In this document: one piece after another, positions 36,605-46,233 of the stretch
Layout: the number at the start of each line of letters is the position of its first letter
Position numbering within the stretch: the stretch's first letter is position 1
Assembly (NCBI RefSeq): GCF_900168005.1
Contig: NZ_FUYP01000009.1
Span: 62,001-126,000, forward strand
Length of the DNA stretch: 64,000 bases
Source of the DNA: Sphingopyxis flava
Lineage (GTDB): Bacteria; Pseudomonadota; Alphaproteobacteria; Sphingomonadales; Sphingomonadaceae
Direction of reading: 5' to 3'
Made by a program: the position numbers and the translations under genes
The notes under the pieces: generated by a model
Databases searched by the model: none
What the model saw: the letters and a program-made list of their open reading frames with translations, nothing else
Told to the model about the DNA's origin: nothing

Positions 36605-36619
36605 GTTCTTTCTTTGTTC
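36605..36619 (+). promoter_or_regulatory. LexA (SOS) box before the radical SAM gene
   Basis: GTTC-TTTCTTT-GTTC exactly fits the alphaproteobacterial LexA consensus GTTC-N7-GTTC. It is nested in an eight-base direct repeat (TTTGTTCT twice), is AT-rich against a GC-rich background, and ends 24 bases before the GTG start of the radical SAM gene. Of the two such boxes seen in this window this is the convincing one. Confidence 0.7.
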
Positions 36620-36643
36620 TATTAATTGCGATAGTCTTGGGGG

Positions 36644-37729
36644 GTGCCTGCCAAGCCCCTTCCTCTCCTCGCCGGCCGCGGCGCGCCCGAAAACCCTCCC
36701 CCAGTTCGCACAGGCTCGCTCGCTCGCGAGGCCGACGGCGACTGGCTCGACGCGGCGGCCAATATCGACGGCGCACCGCCCCGATTGCGCACCACCGTAA
36801 CGATCGAGCATCCAAAGACCATCATCGCGCGCAACACGTCTCCCGACATCGGCTTCGACCGCTCGATCAACCCCTATCGCGGCTGCGAGCATGGCTGCAT
36901 CTATTGCTTTGCGCGTCCGACGCACGCCTTCCACGACCTTTCTCCCGGGCTCGACTTCGAAAGCAGGCTGTTCGCCAAGCCGGACGCGGCCAAGCTGCTG
37001 CGGCGCGAGCTGGCGAGCCGCAATTACAAGGTCGCACCGCTTGCCATCGGGACCAACACCGACGGTTATCAGCCGATCGAACGCGATTGGGGCATTACCC
37101 GGTCGGTGATCGAGGTGCTCGCCGAGGCAAGGCATCCGCTGCTCATCACCACCAAGTCCGATCGGCTCCTGCGCGACATCGATCTGCTGGCGCAGATGGC
37201 GAAGGACGAGCTGGTCGGGGTCGCGATTTCGGTGACCACGCTTGACGCGGCACTCGCCCGCACCCTTGAGCCCCGCGCGCCGCATCCGCAGCGCCGCCTC
37301 GCGGCGATCCGCGCGCTCGTCGACGCGGGCATCCCGACGCAGGTCAATATCTCGCCGATCATCCCCGCGATTACCGACCATGAGATCGAAGCTATCATGG
37401 CCGCCGCCGCCGGCGCGGGGGCGATCCGGGCTTCCTATATATTGATGCGCCTTCCCTTCGAGGTCGCCCCTCTGTTCAGGGCATGGCTGGCAGCGCATTA
37501 CCCCGATCGCGCCGACAAAGTGATGCATATGGTTCAGGACATTCGCGGCGGCCGCGACAATGATCCCAATTTCTTCAGCCGCATGAAAGGTCGCGGCATC
37601 TGGCCGCAGCTGATCCGCCAGCGAGTAAAGCGCGCAGCGCGCGCCCATGGTATGGACCGGAGCTTTCCCGCGATCCGCACCGACCTCTTCCGCCCGCCCG
37701 AACGCGGAGGGCAGATGGAATTATTCTGA
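36644..37729 (+). CDS. Radical SAM protein, PA0069/SplB-like family
   Basis: 361 residues. The 4Fe-4S cluster motif CEHGCIYC (C81, C85, C88) is followed by the TIM-barrel features IGTNTDGYQPIE, LLITTKSD and GVAISVTTLD. The conserved start RNTSPDIGFDRSINPYRG is typical of the PA0069 group, which is related to spore photoproduct lyase but has no proven reaction. The GTG start at 36644 follows a G-run that can serve as ribosome binding site. A perfect SOS box lies 24 bases upstream, so a role in DNA damage repair or response is a reasonable inference. Confidence 0.9.
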   Translation: MPAKPLPLLAGRGAPENPPPVRTGSLAREADGDWLDAAANIDGAPPRLRTTVTIEHPKTIIARNTSPDIGFDRSINPYRGCEHGCIYCFARPTHAFHDLSPGLDFESRLFAKPDAAKLLRRELASRNYKVAPLAIGTNTDGYQPIERDWGITRSVIEVLAEARHPLLITTKSDRLLRDIDLLAQMAKDELVGVAISVTTLDAALARTLEPRAPHPQRRLAAIRALVDAGIPTQVNISPIIPAITDHEIEAIMAAAAGAGAIRASYILMRLPFEVAPLFRAWLAAHYPDRADKVMHMVQDIRGGRDNDPNFFSRMKGRGIWPQLIRQRVKRAARAHGMDRSFPAIRTDLFRPPERGGQMELF

Positions 37730-37852
37730 CCTGTCCAGGCGAGGGGCATCCCCGGGGAAAAGGACGCGATCCATTGCGCGTCGGGCCTGCCCGTGCCCAG
37801 CGTCTCGCCTTGGCGTCGCGGTGTCCGCCGGGTGCGAGAAGCGCGCGTGGAC

Positions 37853-39457
37853 TCAGGTCTCTGCAAGCGATTTCAGCTTGAAATCCTTGTAATCATCGCG
37901 AAGCTGGCGCTTCAGTATCTTTCCCGTCGCGGTGTGCGGCAAGGCGTCGACGAAGAGGATTTCGTCGGGCAGCCACCATTTGGCGACCTTGTCTTTGAGA
38001 TAATCGATGATGGCGGACGCGCTCACCTCGGCGCCGGGCTTGGGTACGATGAGCAGGATCGGGCGCTCATCCCATTTCGGATGGTAGACGCCGACCGCTG
38101 CCGCTTCCTGCACACCTGGCGCGCCGACCGCGGCGTTCTCCAGTTCGATCGAACTGATCCATTCGCCTCCCGATTTGATCACGTCCTTTGCTCGGTCGGT
38201 GATCTGCATGACGCCGTCGGGATGAATGACAGCGACATCACCGGTGTCGAACCACCCATCGGCATCGGCGGCATCAGCCTCACCCTTGAAATAGCGCTGG
38301 ATGATCCACGGCCCGCGAATCTGAAGCCGCCCGCTGGTCTTCCCGTCGCGCGGCAGGACATGGTCCTCATCGTCGACGATGCGCAGTTCGACCCCGAACG
38401 GCGGACAGCCCTGGCGGCATATGACATCGACCTGCTCGTCAAAGCTGAGGTCATCCCAGTTCCATGGGCGCCGGCCCATCGTGCCGATCGGGCTCGTCTC
38501 GGTCATTCCCCAAGCGTGTCCGACATAGACCCCCGCTTTCATGAAGCGCTCGATCATCGCGCGCGGCGCCGCCGATCCGCCGATAATGACATGCTCAAGA
38601 GCGCCAAAATCGATCCCAGTCGCGTCCATATGCGCGAACATGGCAAGCCATACAGTTGGCACCCCCGCACTGTGAGTGACACCCTCGGCATGCATCAGTT
38701 CGCAAAGAAGCTGGGCATCGTTGGTCGCCGAAAATACCATTTTCGCCCCGACGGTCGCTGCAGCATAGGGTATGCCCCAGCTATTGGCGTGGAACATCGG
38801 CACGATCGGCAGCACCACGCTGCGGTTTGACAGGTTGAACGCGTCGGGCTGAATCTCGGTTACGGCGTGAATGACGTTCGAGCGGTGCTCGTAGAGCACG
38901 CCCTTGGGATTGCCTGTCGTTCCGCTGGTGTAGCAAAGACCAACCGGATCGCGCTCCTCAAGGTCGACCCAGGCGAAACCTGCATCGCCCTCGGCGATCA
39001 GATCGCGGTACGAAAGATAGCCCTCCTGCGCGGGCGCGTCGAACAGGACGAAATGCTCAATTTTTTCGAGCAACGGACGCAGCCGCTCGACGATCGGCAA
39101 GAAGACGGCGTCGAGGAACAGCATTCGGTCCTCGGCATGGTTGATGATGTAGACGAGCTGCTCGTCGAACAGGCGCGGGTTCACCGTGTGCAGCACCCCG
39201 CCCATTCCTGCCGTCCCGTACCAGCTGACGAGATGGTGGCCATGGTTCATCGCGAGCGTTGCAATGCGGTCCCCCTTCGTCATGCCGAGCCTCGTCAATG
39301 CCGACGCGAAGCGGCGCGCATCGGTCCCCGCCTCGCCCCAGCTCGAGCGCGTGATGCTGCCGTCGGCCCAGCGCGAAACAATCTCACGGCCCGCGTGTTC
39401 GCGCGCGGCATGATCGATCAGGCTGGTGACGAGAAGCGGCTGGCCTTGCATTCCCAT
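37853..39457 (-). CDS. Long-chain fatty acid--CoA ligase family protein
   Basis: 534 residues, ANL adenylation superfamily. The AMP-binding loop [11 protein letters not shown] is at 176-186. A8-type motif [11 protein letters not shown], the hinge [15 protein letters not shown] and the C-terminal catalytic lysine in [12 protein letters not shown] are intact. The N-terminus ([18 protein letters not shown]) fits the medium/long-chain acyl-CoA synthetases of alphaproteobacteria. It activates fatty acids for beta-oxidation, whose electrons go through ETF and ETF-QO (encoded at 31721-33376). AGAGGA lies upstream of the ATG. Confidence 0.92.
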   Translation of the reverse strand: MGMQGQPLLVTSLIDHAAREHAGREIVSRWADGSITRSSWGEAGTDARRFASALTRLGMTKGDRIATLAMNHGHHLVSWYGTAGMGGVLHTVNPRLFDEQLVYIINHAEDRMLFLDAVFLPIVERLRPLLEKIEHFVLFDAPAQEGYLSYRDLIAEGDAGFAWVDLEERDPVGLCYTSGTTGNPKGVLYEHRSNVIHAVTEIQPDAFNLSNRSVVLPIVPMFHANSWGIPYAAATVGAKMVFSATNDAQLLCELMHAEGVTHSAGVPTVWLAMFAHMDATGIDFGALEHVIIGGSAAPRAMIERFMKAGVYVGHAWGMTETSPIGTMGRRPWNWDDLSFDEQVDVICRQGCPPFGVELRIVDDEDHVLPRDGKTSGRLQIRGPWIIQRYFKGEADAADADGWFDTGDVAVIHPDGVMQITDRAKDVIKSGGEWISSIELENAAVGAPGVQEAAAVGVYHPKWDERPILLIVPKPGAEVSASAIIDYLKDKVAKWWLPDEILFVDALPHTATGKILKRQLRDDYKDFKLKSLAET

Positions 39458-39562
39458 ATCGGCATCCTCTCATTGCTATGATTTATGGGATAATCGCGAT
39501 TGCGCGCTGTGCAAGCGTCAAGCGGGCGCCAAGGAGGGATTAGGCGCGGCGGGTCTGCAGAC

Positions 39563-42500
39563 TCAGCCCCGCGCCCGAAAATCGCGGGGAGTATATAGCG
39601 ACAGCGAAGGTTCAGCGATCCCGGCCACGAGTTCGAGCCGCGCCACCACGTCGGGGCCGAGAACAAAGTTCCGGCCCAGATTGATCCGCACCGGATCGCC
39701 GGTGAGCGAATCCTCGGTCGTAATGACGATGCGCCCGCGCGCGTCATCGCGGCGTTCGCATATCCGCACCATGTCGTCGATGGCGCTCGCTTGTTCGACG
39801 CGGCAGGTCAGCTGCAGCGCTGCCGTTGCCGCCATGTCCGCGAGCGATTGCGCCCCGCGCACCGTGACCCGGGGGGTCTCCTCGCCTTCAAGCAAATCAA
39901 GTTCGACCGACAGAAGCGCGCAGCCCCCCTCCGCGGCCAGGGCTTCCAGAACCTTGCCTGCCTGCTCGTCGAAGCAGCTCGACTGGAACTGCCCGCTCCG
40001 GTCCGAAAGGGTTAGGTTGAGGAAGCGATTGCCGCGCTGCGAGACGCGCGGACGCGCGCTTTCGACCATCGCAGCCATCGTCATCGGAATTCGGGTGCCG
40101 GGCGTCATTTCGACCGTCTCGCAGATGTCGCCGTAGGTGCGCGCGCCGCGCGCCGCTATGATCGCTTCATATTGCTCGACCGGGTGCGCGGAGAAATAGA
40201 AGCCAAAAGCATCCTTTTCCCTGCTCATCCGCTCCGCAAGCGTCCAGGGCTCGGCGGCGGGAAGCTGGAGGACGGGCGCGAGATCGATATCGCCGCCAAA
40301 GAGCCCGCCCTGCCCGGTCGAGCGTTCATGCGCCGACGCATTGGCGCAGGCGAGCAGCGCCTCCGCGCCCGCGAAGACGCGCGGGCGCTCGGGCTCGAGA
40401 CTGTCGAACGCGCCCGCGCCTGCCAGCGCCTCGATCTGCCGGCGGTTGAGCAATTTGGGATCGATGCGGCTGGCAAGATCGTCGAGGCTCGCAAAATCGC
40501 CGCGCGCGCGTCGCTCAGCAACCAGCTCCTCCATCGCGCGCTCGCCGACGCCCTTGAGCGCGCCGAGCGCGTAGCGCACTACGAGCCCCTCGTCGGTGCG
40601 GCCGACCGAGAAATCCGCCTCGCTCTCGTTCACCGAGGGAGGCGCAGCCGCGATGCCGAGCCGCCGCATGTCGTCGATGAAGACCGACAATTTGTCGGTC
40701 TGGTGGCTGTCGAACGACATCGAAGCGGCGAAAAACTCATGCGGATGATGGGCCTTGAGCCACGCGGTCTGATAGGCAAGAAGCGCATAGGCGGCGGCGT
40801 GGCTCTTGTTGAAGCCATAGCCAGCGAACTTGTCAATCAAGTCGAACAGCTCGTTCGCCTTTTTTGCATCGATTCCATTATGTTCAGCGCAGCCCTTCAC
40901 AAAGGTTTCACGCTGGGCGTCCATCTCGGCCTGGATCTTCTTGCCCATCGCGCGGCGCAAGAGGTCGGCGCCGCCCAGGCTGTAGCCCGCAAGGATCTGC
41001 GCGGCCTGCATCACCTGCTCCTGATAGACGAAGATGCCGTAGGTTTCCTCGAGGATGTCTTTCAGCAGCGGATGCGGGTAGGCGATCGCCTCGCGCCCGT
41101 TCTTGCGGGCGCCGAAAAGAGGGATATTGTCCATCGGCCCTGGACGATAGAGGGCAACGAGCGCGATAATGTCTCCGAAATTCGTCGGCTTCACCGCCGA
41201 CAGGGTGCGCCGCATTCCTTCGGATTCAAGCTGGAACACTCCGACGGTATCGCCGCGCTGGAGAAGTTCGTAGACTGCAGGATCGTCCCAGCCAAGCTGA
41301 CCCAGATCAACGTCAATCCCTCTGAGCGCAAGGAGGCGCCCCGCCTCCTTGAGCACAGACAGCGTCTTGAGCCCCAGAAAGTCGAACTTAACAAGCCCTG
41401 CGCTCTCGACATATTTCATGTCGAATTGCGTCACCGGCATATCCGAGCGCGGGTCACGATAGAGCGGCACGAGCTGGTCGAGCGGCCGGTCGCCGATGAC
41501 CACACCCGCTGCGTGGGTCGAGCTGTGGCGCGGCAGGCCCTCGAGTTGCCGCGCCATATCGAACAGGCGGCGAACCCCATCGTCCTGCTTATATTCGGTC
41601 ATGAGTTCGGACACGCCGTTCAGCGCGCGTTCGAGCGTCCAGGGATCGGTCGGGTGGTTCGGTACCAGCTTCGCCAGCCGGTCGACCTGGCCATAACTCA
41701 TCTGGAGCACGCGGCCGGTGTCCTTGAGAACAGCGCGTGCCTTCAGCTTACCGAAGGTAATGATCTGCGCGACCGTGTCGCGGCCATATTTTTCCTGCAC
41801 ATAGCGGATGACCTCGCCGCGCCGCGTTTCGCAAAAGTCGATATCGAAGTCGGGCATCGACACGCGTTCAGGGTTCAAGAAGCGCTCGAACAGAAGGCCC
41901 AGTTTCAGCGGATCAAGATCGGTGATGGTGAGTGCCCAGGCGACCACCGATCCCGCGCCCGAACCGCGCCCCGGCCCGACGGGAATATCATGCGACTTGG
42001 CCCATTTGATGAAGTCCGCCACGATCAAGAAATAGCCCGGAAACCCCATCTGCGTGATGACGCCGATCTCATATTCAAGCCTGTCGACATAGGCCTGCCT
42101 CTCCGCATCGCTCAGATCGGGATAGAGCGCGAGGCGCAGCTCAAGGCCCGCATGGGCATCGGCCTTGAGCTGCGCCGCCTCGCCCTCGCGGTCGCCGGCC
42201 AGGCTGGGGAGGATCGGGGCGCGCTTTGGCGCCATGAAGGCGCAGCGCTGCGCGACGACGAGCGTGTTGCGTATCGCCTCGGGCAGATCCGAAAACGCAT
42301 CTTCCATCGCCTCGGCGGGCTTCAGCCAGGCCTCGGCGCTCGACACGCGTCGATCCTCGCTTTCGACATAGGCCGATTGGGCAATGCAGAGCATCGCATC
42401 GTGCGCGGGATGGAATTGCGGCTCGACAAAATTGGCGGGATTGGTTGCGACCAAAGGCAATGCGCGTCGATAGGCCATCTCGATGAGCGCCGTCTCGGCG

Positions 42501-43054
42501 GCCGCCTCGACCGGATCACCGCGCCGCGACAGCTCGATATAGAGCCGGTCGCCAAACAGCGCCTCGAGCTGCTCGACATAATCCTCCGCCGCCGCCTTCT
42601 GATCATCTGCAAGCAGGCGCGCCAACGCCCCCTCGCCGCCGCCGGTCAGGCAGATGAGCCCATCCGTGCGCCCGGCAAGCGCTGAAAGCGCAACATGCGG
42701 ATCCTGCTCGACCGGTCGATCAAGGTGCGCGGCCGAAACGAGGGCGCAAAGATTGTCATAGCCATTCGCGTCCTGTGCATAGAGCGCCGCCCAGTCGATG
42801 AGCGGCGCCCCATTCGCAGTGCGCTGGCCTGGCCGCGCGATGCTCAAAAGAGCGCCGATGATCGGCTGCACGCCCGCCGCCTGGCATGCATCGCCGAACG
42901 CCATGACAGCATAAAGCCCGTTGCGATCGGCCACTGCAATCGCGGGAAAACCGCGCTCACGCGCGGCTTTGGCAAGCGACTTTGGCTCGATCGCTCCCTC
43001 CAGCATGGTGAAACTGGAAAAGACGCGCAAGGGAACGAAGGGGCTGTAGGCCAT
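39563..43054 (-). CDS. dnaE: DNA polymerase III alpha subunit
   Basis: 1163 residues, the replicative C-family polymerase. N-terminal PHP domain, then the catalytic palm with GRGSGAGSVVAWAL and MPDFDIDFCETRR carrying two of the three catalytic aspartates. The finger and beta-binding regions, a helix-hairpin-helix (KLLNRRQIEALAGAGAFD) and a C-terminal OB-fold domain follow. The PHP metal-binding residues are altered: FVPLRVFSSFTM stands where other enzymes have HLRVHSxYS. The start at 43054 (MAYSPFVPLRVF) was chosen because the upstream frame does not look like protein. It lies downstream of the lol and glutathione peroxidase genes on the same strand. Confidence 0.97.
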   Translation of the reverse strand: MAYSPFVPLRVFSSFTMLEGAIEPKSLAKAARERGFPAIAVADRNGLYAVMAFGDACQAAGVQPIIGALLSIARPGQRTANGAPLIDWAALYAQDANGYDNLCALVSAAHLDRPVEQDPHVALSALAGRTDGLICLTGGGEGALARLLADDQKAAAEDYVEQLEALFGDRLYIELSRRGDPVEAAAETALIEMAYRRALPLVATNPANFVEPQFHPAHDAMLCIAQSAYVESEDRRVSSAEAWLKPAEAMEDAFSDLPEAIRNTLVVAQRCAFMAPKRAPILPSLAGDREGEAAQLKADAHAGLELRLALYPDLSDAERQAYVDRLEYEIGVITQMGFPGYFLIVADFIKWAKSHDIPVGPGRGSGAGSVVAWALTITDLDPLKLGLLFERFLNPERVSMPDFDIDFCETRRGEVIRYVQEKYGRDTVAQIITFGKLKARAVLKDTGRVLQMSYGQVDRLAKLVPNHPTDPWTLERALNGVSELMTEYKQDDGVRRLFDMARQLEGLPRHSSTHAAGVVIGDRPLDQLVPLYRDPRSDMPVTQFDMKYVESAGLVKFDFLGLKTLSVLKEAGRLLALRGIDVDLGQLGWDDPAVYELLQRGDTVGVFQLESEGMRRTLSAVKPTNFGDIIALVALYRPGPMDNIPLFGARKNGREAIAYPHPLLKDILEETYGIFVYQEQVMQAAQILAGYSLGGADLLRRAMGKKIQAEMDAQRETFVKGCAEHNGIDAKKANELFDLIDKFAGYGFNKSHAAAYALLAYQTAWLKAHHPHEFFAASMSFDSHQTDKLSVFIDDMRRLGIAAAPPSVNESEADFSVGRTDEGLVVRYALGALKGVGERAMEELVAERRARGDFASLDDLASRIDPKLLNRRQIEALAGAGAFDSLEPERPRVFAGAEALLACANASAHERSTGQGGLFGGDIDLAPVLQLPAAEPWTLAERMSREKDAFGFYFSAHPVEQYEAIIAARGARTYGDICETVEMTPGTRIPMTMAAMVESARPRVSQRGNRFLNLTLSDRSGQFQSSCFDEQAGKVLEALAAEGGCALLSVELDLLEGEETPRVTVRGAQSLADMAATAALQLTCRVEQASAIDDMVRICERRDDARGRIVITTEDSLTGDPVRINLGRNFVLGPDVVARLELVAGIAEPSLSLYTPRDFRARG

Positions 43055-43172
43055 GCGGGCGACGCTAGGCGGACGGGGCGATTCGGAAAAGGCCCATCTG
43101 CCCGCGAAGCACGTGTTAAGGGCCATCATGGGGGAGGCTGATGCGCTTTTGCGCTGCCCCCCTTTTGAGCCT

Positions 43173-43649
43173 TTAGTCCAGCAGCGCCTCGATCTCGGCT
43201 CGAAGCTGCTCAGGTTTTGTCGTAGGCGCATGGCGCGAGACGACCTTGCCGCTGCGATCGACCAGGAACTTGGTGAAATTCCACTTGATGCCGCTACCGA
43301 TCAGACCCGTCTTCTCGCGCTTCAAATGCTTGAAGATCGGGTCCGCATTGCTGCCGTTGACGTCAATCTTCGCCATTACCGGAAAGGTCACATCATAGGT
43401 GAGCGAGCAGAAGTTCGCGATCTCGTCGGCGTCGCCTGGTTCCTGGGCGCCGAACTGGTTGCACGGAAAAGCCAGCACCTCGAAGCCGCGATCCTTGTAA
43501 TCGCGGTAGAGTGCTTCAAGTTCGGCATATTGAGGCGTGAAGCCGCATTTCGACGCGGTGTTGACAATGAGCAGCACCTTGCCGCGATAATCGGCCATGG
43601 AGCGTGTGCCACCCTCCGGAAGCGGCGCGGAAAGATCGTAAAGCGTCAT
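43173..43649 (-). CDS. Glutathione peroxidase family (thioredoxin-type) peroxidase
   Basis: 158 residues. The catalytic set is C35 (NTASKCGFTPQY), Q69 (FGAQEPG), W123 and N124 (KWNFTKFLV), with cysteine rather than selenocysteine. C63 in FPCNQFG and C81 in FCSLTYDVTFPV are present. The latter is the resolving cysteine of the thioredoxin-using subgroup, so the reductant is probably thioredoxin. It reduces hydrogen peroxide and lipid hydroperoxides in the cytoplasm. GGGGAGGG lies just before the ATG. Confidence 0.93.
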   Translation of the reverse strand: MTLYDLSAPLPEGGTRSMADYRGKVLLIVNTASKCGFTPQYAELEALYRDYKDRGFEVLAFPCNQFGAQEPGDADEIANFCSLTYDVTFPVMAKIDVNGSNADPIFKHLKREKTGLIGSGIKWNFTKFLVDRSGKVVSRHAPTTKPEQLRAEIEALLD

Positions 43650-43676
43650 GGTCCCTCCCCTTCTGTCGATCAGAGC

Positions 43677-44354
43677 CTAGGCCTCGATATGCCCCTCATG
43701 TAAGCGCAGCACGCGGTCCATCCTCGCTGCAAGCCGCTCGTTATGAGTCGCAACGAGCGCCGCCGAACCGTGGTCGCGGACAAGCTTCACGAACTGCTCG
43801 AACACGCGGTCGGCGGTTGCCTCATCGAGATTGCCCGTGGGCTCGTCAGCAAGAACCAGGAGCGGACGGTTCGCAAGCGCGCGCGCAACGGCAACACGCT
43901 GCTGCTCGCCCCCCGAAAGCTTGCTCGGCTTGTGGTGCAAACGGCCCGCAAGACCCAATCGTCCGAGCAGATCGGCAGCCCGCTCTTCCGCCTCGCGCTG
44001 CGCTGCGCCGCGGATGAGCTGCGGCAGAACCACATTCTCGATCGCGCTGAAATCGGGAAGCAGGTGGTGGAACTGATAGACAAAGCCGATCTTTTCGCGC
44101 CGCGTGCGCGTACGGTCGCCCTGGCTGAGCCGGGTGACATCCTCGCCATCGATCCGGATGGTGCCGCCAAAGCCGCCCTCAAGGAGGCCCACAGCCTGCA
44201 GCATTGTCGACTTGCCCGAGCCCGACGGGCCGAGCAGCGCGACAATCTCGCCGCGCTCGAGATGGGCATCCACGCCGCGCAGCACGTCGATCGTCACCTC
44301 GCCCTGGGTGAAGCTGCGCTTGAGGCCCACAAGTTCGAGCACGACGTCACTCAT
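43677..44354 (-). CDS. lolD: Lipoprotein-releasing ABC transporter ATPase
   Basis: 225 residues. Walker [10 protein letters not shown] at 42-50, signature LSGGEQ near 146-151 and Walker B LLVLADE at 165-171. The start [15 protein letters not shown] and the motif [18 protein letters not shown] are typical of LolD. It drives release of lipoproteins from the inner membrane toward LolA. It overlaps the end of the lolC/E gene by eight bases. Confidence 0.95.
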   Translation of the reverse strand: MSDVVLELVGLKRSFTQGEVTIDVLRGVDAHLERGEIVALLGPSGSGKSTMLQAVGLLEGGFGGTIRIDGEDVTRLSQGDRTRTRREKIGFVYQFHHLLPDFSAIENVVLPQLIRGAAQREAEERAADLLGRLGLAGRLHHKPSKLSGGEQQRVAVARALANRPLLVLADEPTGNLDEATADRVFEQFVKLVRDHGSAALVATHNERLAARMDRVLRLHEGHIEA

Positions 44355-45597
44355 AGCGCAGGACCTGCACCGGGTCGGTGTTGGCGGCCTTGAAGGCGGG
44401 ATAGAGCGTCGCGAGGAAGCTGAAAACGATCGCCATCACCGCGATGCCGACGATCTCGAACGGATCGGGCTTTGACGGCAATTCGGACAGGAAACGGATC
44501 GAGGGATCCCAAAGCGGCTGGCCGGTGATGAATTCGGCGCTGCGCAGCACGCCCTGACGAAAATAAAGGAGGCTGAACCCGATCACCATGCCAAAGAGGG
44601 TGCCCGCGATACCGATCGACAGACCGATCGCCATGAAGATGCGCAGCACCGCATCGCGCGGGGCGCCCATGGTGCGCAAGATCGCCATGTCGCGCGTCTT
44701 TGCGCGCACCAGCATGATGAGCGAGGACACGATATTGAAGGCTGCGACGAGTACAATGAGCGACAGGATCACGAACATGGCTACGCGCTCGATCGACAGC
44801 GCCTCGAACAGGCTCGAATTCATCGAGCGCCAGTCGGAGATCACGGCTTGCGAGGCGAGCTTTTCGGCGAGCGGCTGCAGAATTGTGTCAACCTTGTCGG
44901 GGTCGGTGGTCTTGATCTCGATCATCCCGATCTGATCACCCGTGAGCAGAAGAAGCTGCGCATCCTCCATGGGCATGACGACATAGGCCTTGTCGAAATC
45001 ATAGACGCCGATCTCGAAGACGGCCGACACGCGGTAGCCGATTTCGCGCGGCACGGTGCCAAAGGGGGTCGAACGACCGGCCGGATTGATGATTGTCAGC
45101 GTCGATCCGACCTGCGCCCCCAGATTGCGCGCAAGCTCGCTGCCGATCGCGACATTGCCCGATCCCGGCGTCAGCGTCTCGAGGCCGCCCTGCAAGACCC
45201 GGGCGTTGAGGGTCTCGTTGCGGCGAATGTCCGAGACCAGCATTCCGCGCGCCAAAATGCCCTCGACGCGGCCGTTCGACGTGGCAAGCAAGGGCTGCTC
45301 GATCAGCGGGGTCGCGGACACGACCCCCGGCGTCTTTCGTGCCTGATTGAGAACATCCTGCCAGTCATCGAGGCGGCCGCCAAAGCCCTGCACGACCGCA
45401 TGACCATTGAGCCCGACGATCTTGTCGAAGAGATCCGCGCGCACTCCGTTCATCACGCTCATCACGATTACCAGCGCCGCAACGCCGAGCGTGACCGCGA
45501 TGAAGCTGAACGCGGCGGCGACGAAGATGAACCCCTCGCCCCGCTGCGGCAGCATGTAACGTTTAAAGATGGTGCGCTCGTAAGGACGCAGAATCAT
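44347..45597 (-). CDS. lolC: Lipoprotein-releasing ABC transporter permease
   Basis: 416 residues with the LolC/LolE layout: a short cytoplasmic N-terminus ([18 protein letters not shown]), helix 1 near 25-50, a large periplasmic domain (about 55-265) and three helices of an FtsX domain (from [15 protein letters not shown]). [11 protein letters not shown] marks the coupling helix. Alphaproteobacteria usually have one such subunit acting as a homodimer, sometimes called LolF; only one copy is seen here. A perfect 20-base palindrome lies 24 bases upstream of the ATG, and GAAGGA serves as ribosome binding site. Confidence 0.93.
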   Translation of the reverse strand: MILRPYERTIFKRYMLPQRGEGFIFVAAAFSFIAVTLGVAALVIVMSVMNGVRADLFDKIVGLNGHAVVQGFGGRLDDWQDVLNQARKTPGVVSATPLIEQPLLATSNGRVEGILARGMLVSDIRRNETLNARVLQGGLETLTPGSGNVAIGSELARNLGAQVGSTLTIINPAGRSTPFGTVPREIGYRVSAVFEIGVYDFDKAYVVMPMEDAQLLLLTGDQIGMIEIKTTDPDKVDTILQPLAEKLASQAVISDWRSMNSSLFEALSIERVAMFVILSLIVLVAAFNIVSSLIMLVRAKTRDMAILRTMGAPRDAVLRIFMAIGLSIGIAGTLFGMVIGFSLLYFRQGVLRSAEFITGQPLWDPSIRFLSELPSKPDPFEIVGIAVMAIVFSFLATLYPAFKAANTDPVQVLRYE

Positions 45598-45620
45598 CGG
45601 TTGAAAGATCCTTCAGAACG

Positions 45621-45640
45621 CATGTGTAGCGATACACATG
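45621..45640. promoter_or_regulatory. Perfect palindrome, candidate repressor operator of lolC/E
   Basis: CATGTGTA-GCGA-TACACATG: two perfect eight-base arms around four bases, ending 24 bases upstream of the lolC/E start codon. Size and spacing resemble TetR-family operators. The regulator is unknown and not encoded nearby. Confidence 0.5.
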
Positions 45641-45898
45641 AACCCGCTTTAAGGGCGCGCCGCGCCGCTGGCAATGGCCGCCGGGGACCGCTCTTTCTGC
45701 GAACGGCTCGCGACAACCTGTTGCCCATCGGCCACAGGGCGAAGCAAAAGCGCGGACGAGCACTCGCCGAGCGTGACAAAGCCCGGCGATCAACGTAGCC
45801 CATCATCATCTGGTTCAAGCGGCGAAAGGCCCGGTGCCAGGGAGTGCAGGCCATTCGCCTGGTCTGCGCAAAGGGGGATGGCGAGTGTTCGTCACAGG

Positions 45899-45926
45899 CG
45901 CCCGGGTCTCTTGCGAGGCCCGGGCG
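45899..45926 (-). terminator. GC-rich hairpin ending the nuo-birA-coaX-rnj-DUF1467 unit
   Basis: A twelve-pair stem (GCCCGGGTCTC against GAGGCCCGGGC plus one outer pair, one T-G) closes a four-base loop that reads GCAA on the minus strand, a stable GNRA tetraloop. It starts 26 bases after the DUF1467 stop codon. There is no U-run on the minus strand side; on the plus strand GTTGTGATTTT follows. Confidence 0.55.
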
Positions 45927-45951
45927 TTGTGATTTTCGCGGCCCCGGGGGG

Positions 45952-46212
45952 TCAGGCCCGTCCGCTAAGAACGTCAGGATCGACCCAGCCGCGGACATAG
46001 GCGACATAGTAAATCAGGAAGCTGATCGTCGCGACGATGGTCATCTGAATGAGTATGCGCAGCGGGCGCACTGTCGCCGGCGCTCCTGGTTCCTGCCCCT
46101 TTACCAATGGCACCGCATCATCCTCTGCCTTGCGCCCGTGAAAGGGCAGCACGAAAAAGGCGCTAAAGGCCCAGAAGAGAAGATAGATGGCAAGCGCCGA
46201 GGTCCATTTCAT
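45952..46212 (-). CDS. DUF1467 family membrane protein
   Basis: 86 residues with two membrane helices (about 5-23 and 52-70). The PFHGRKAEDD segment after helix 1 is the family hallmark; members carry a conserved PFG/H-x-R motif there. Function unknown. It is very often encoded just after rnj in alphaproteobacteria, as here (21-base gap), and is probably the last gene of the long nuo transcription unit. Confidence 0.85.
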   Translation of the reverse strand: MKWTSALAIYLLFWAFSAFFVLPFHGRKAEDDAVPLVKGQEPGAPATVRPLRILIQMTIVATISFLIYYVAYVRGWVDPDVLSGRA

Positions 46213-46233
46213 CGCAATCGCTATCCTTGCTGC

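Larger units (their letters stand above)
45598..45951. other. Intergenic region between lolC/E and the DUF1467 gene
   Basis: 354 bases with no supportable gene. It holds a perfect palindrome next to lolC/E (45621-45640) and a strong GC hairpin behind the DUF1467 gene (45899-45926). The middle part has only weak frames. In many alphaproteobacteria proS lies between the DUF1467 gene and lolC/E; no proS remnant is visible here. Confidence 0.55.

Noticed and set aside
43131-43166. G-run / C-run hairpin with TTTT between the dnaE start and the glutathione peroxidase end
   Set aside because: The U-like tract is on the plus strand where no gene ends, and the internal loop is large and asymmetric.
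45594-46007. 137-codon minus-strand frame covering the lolC/E - DUF1467 gap
   Set aside because: It overlaps the DUF1467 gene, the terminator hairpin and the palindrome; composition is Arg/Pro-rich and no ProS-like motif is present.
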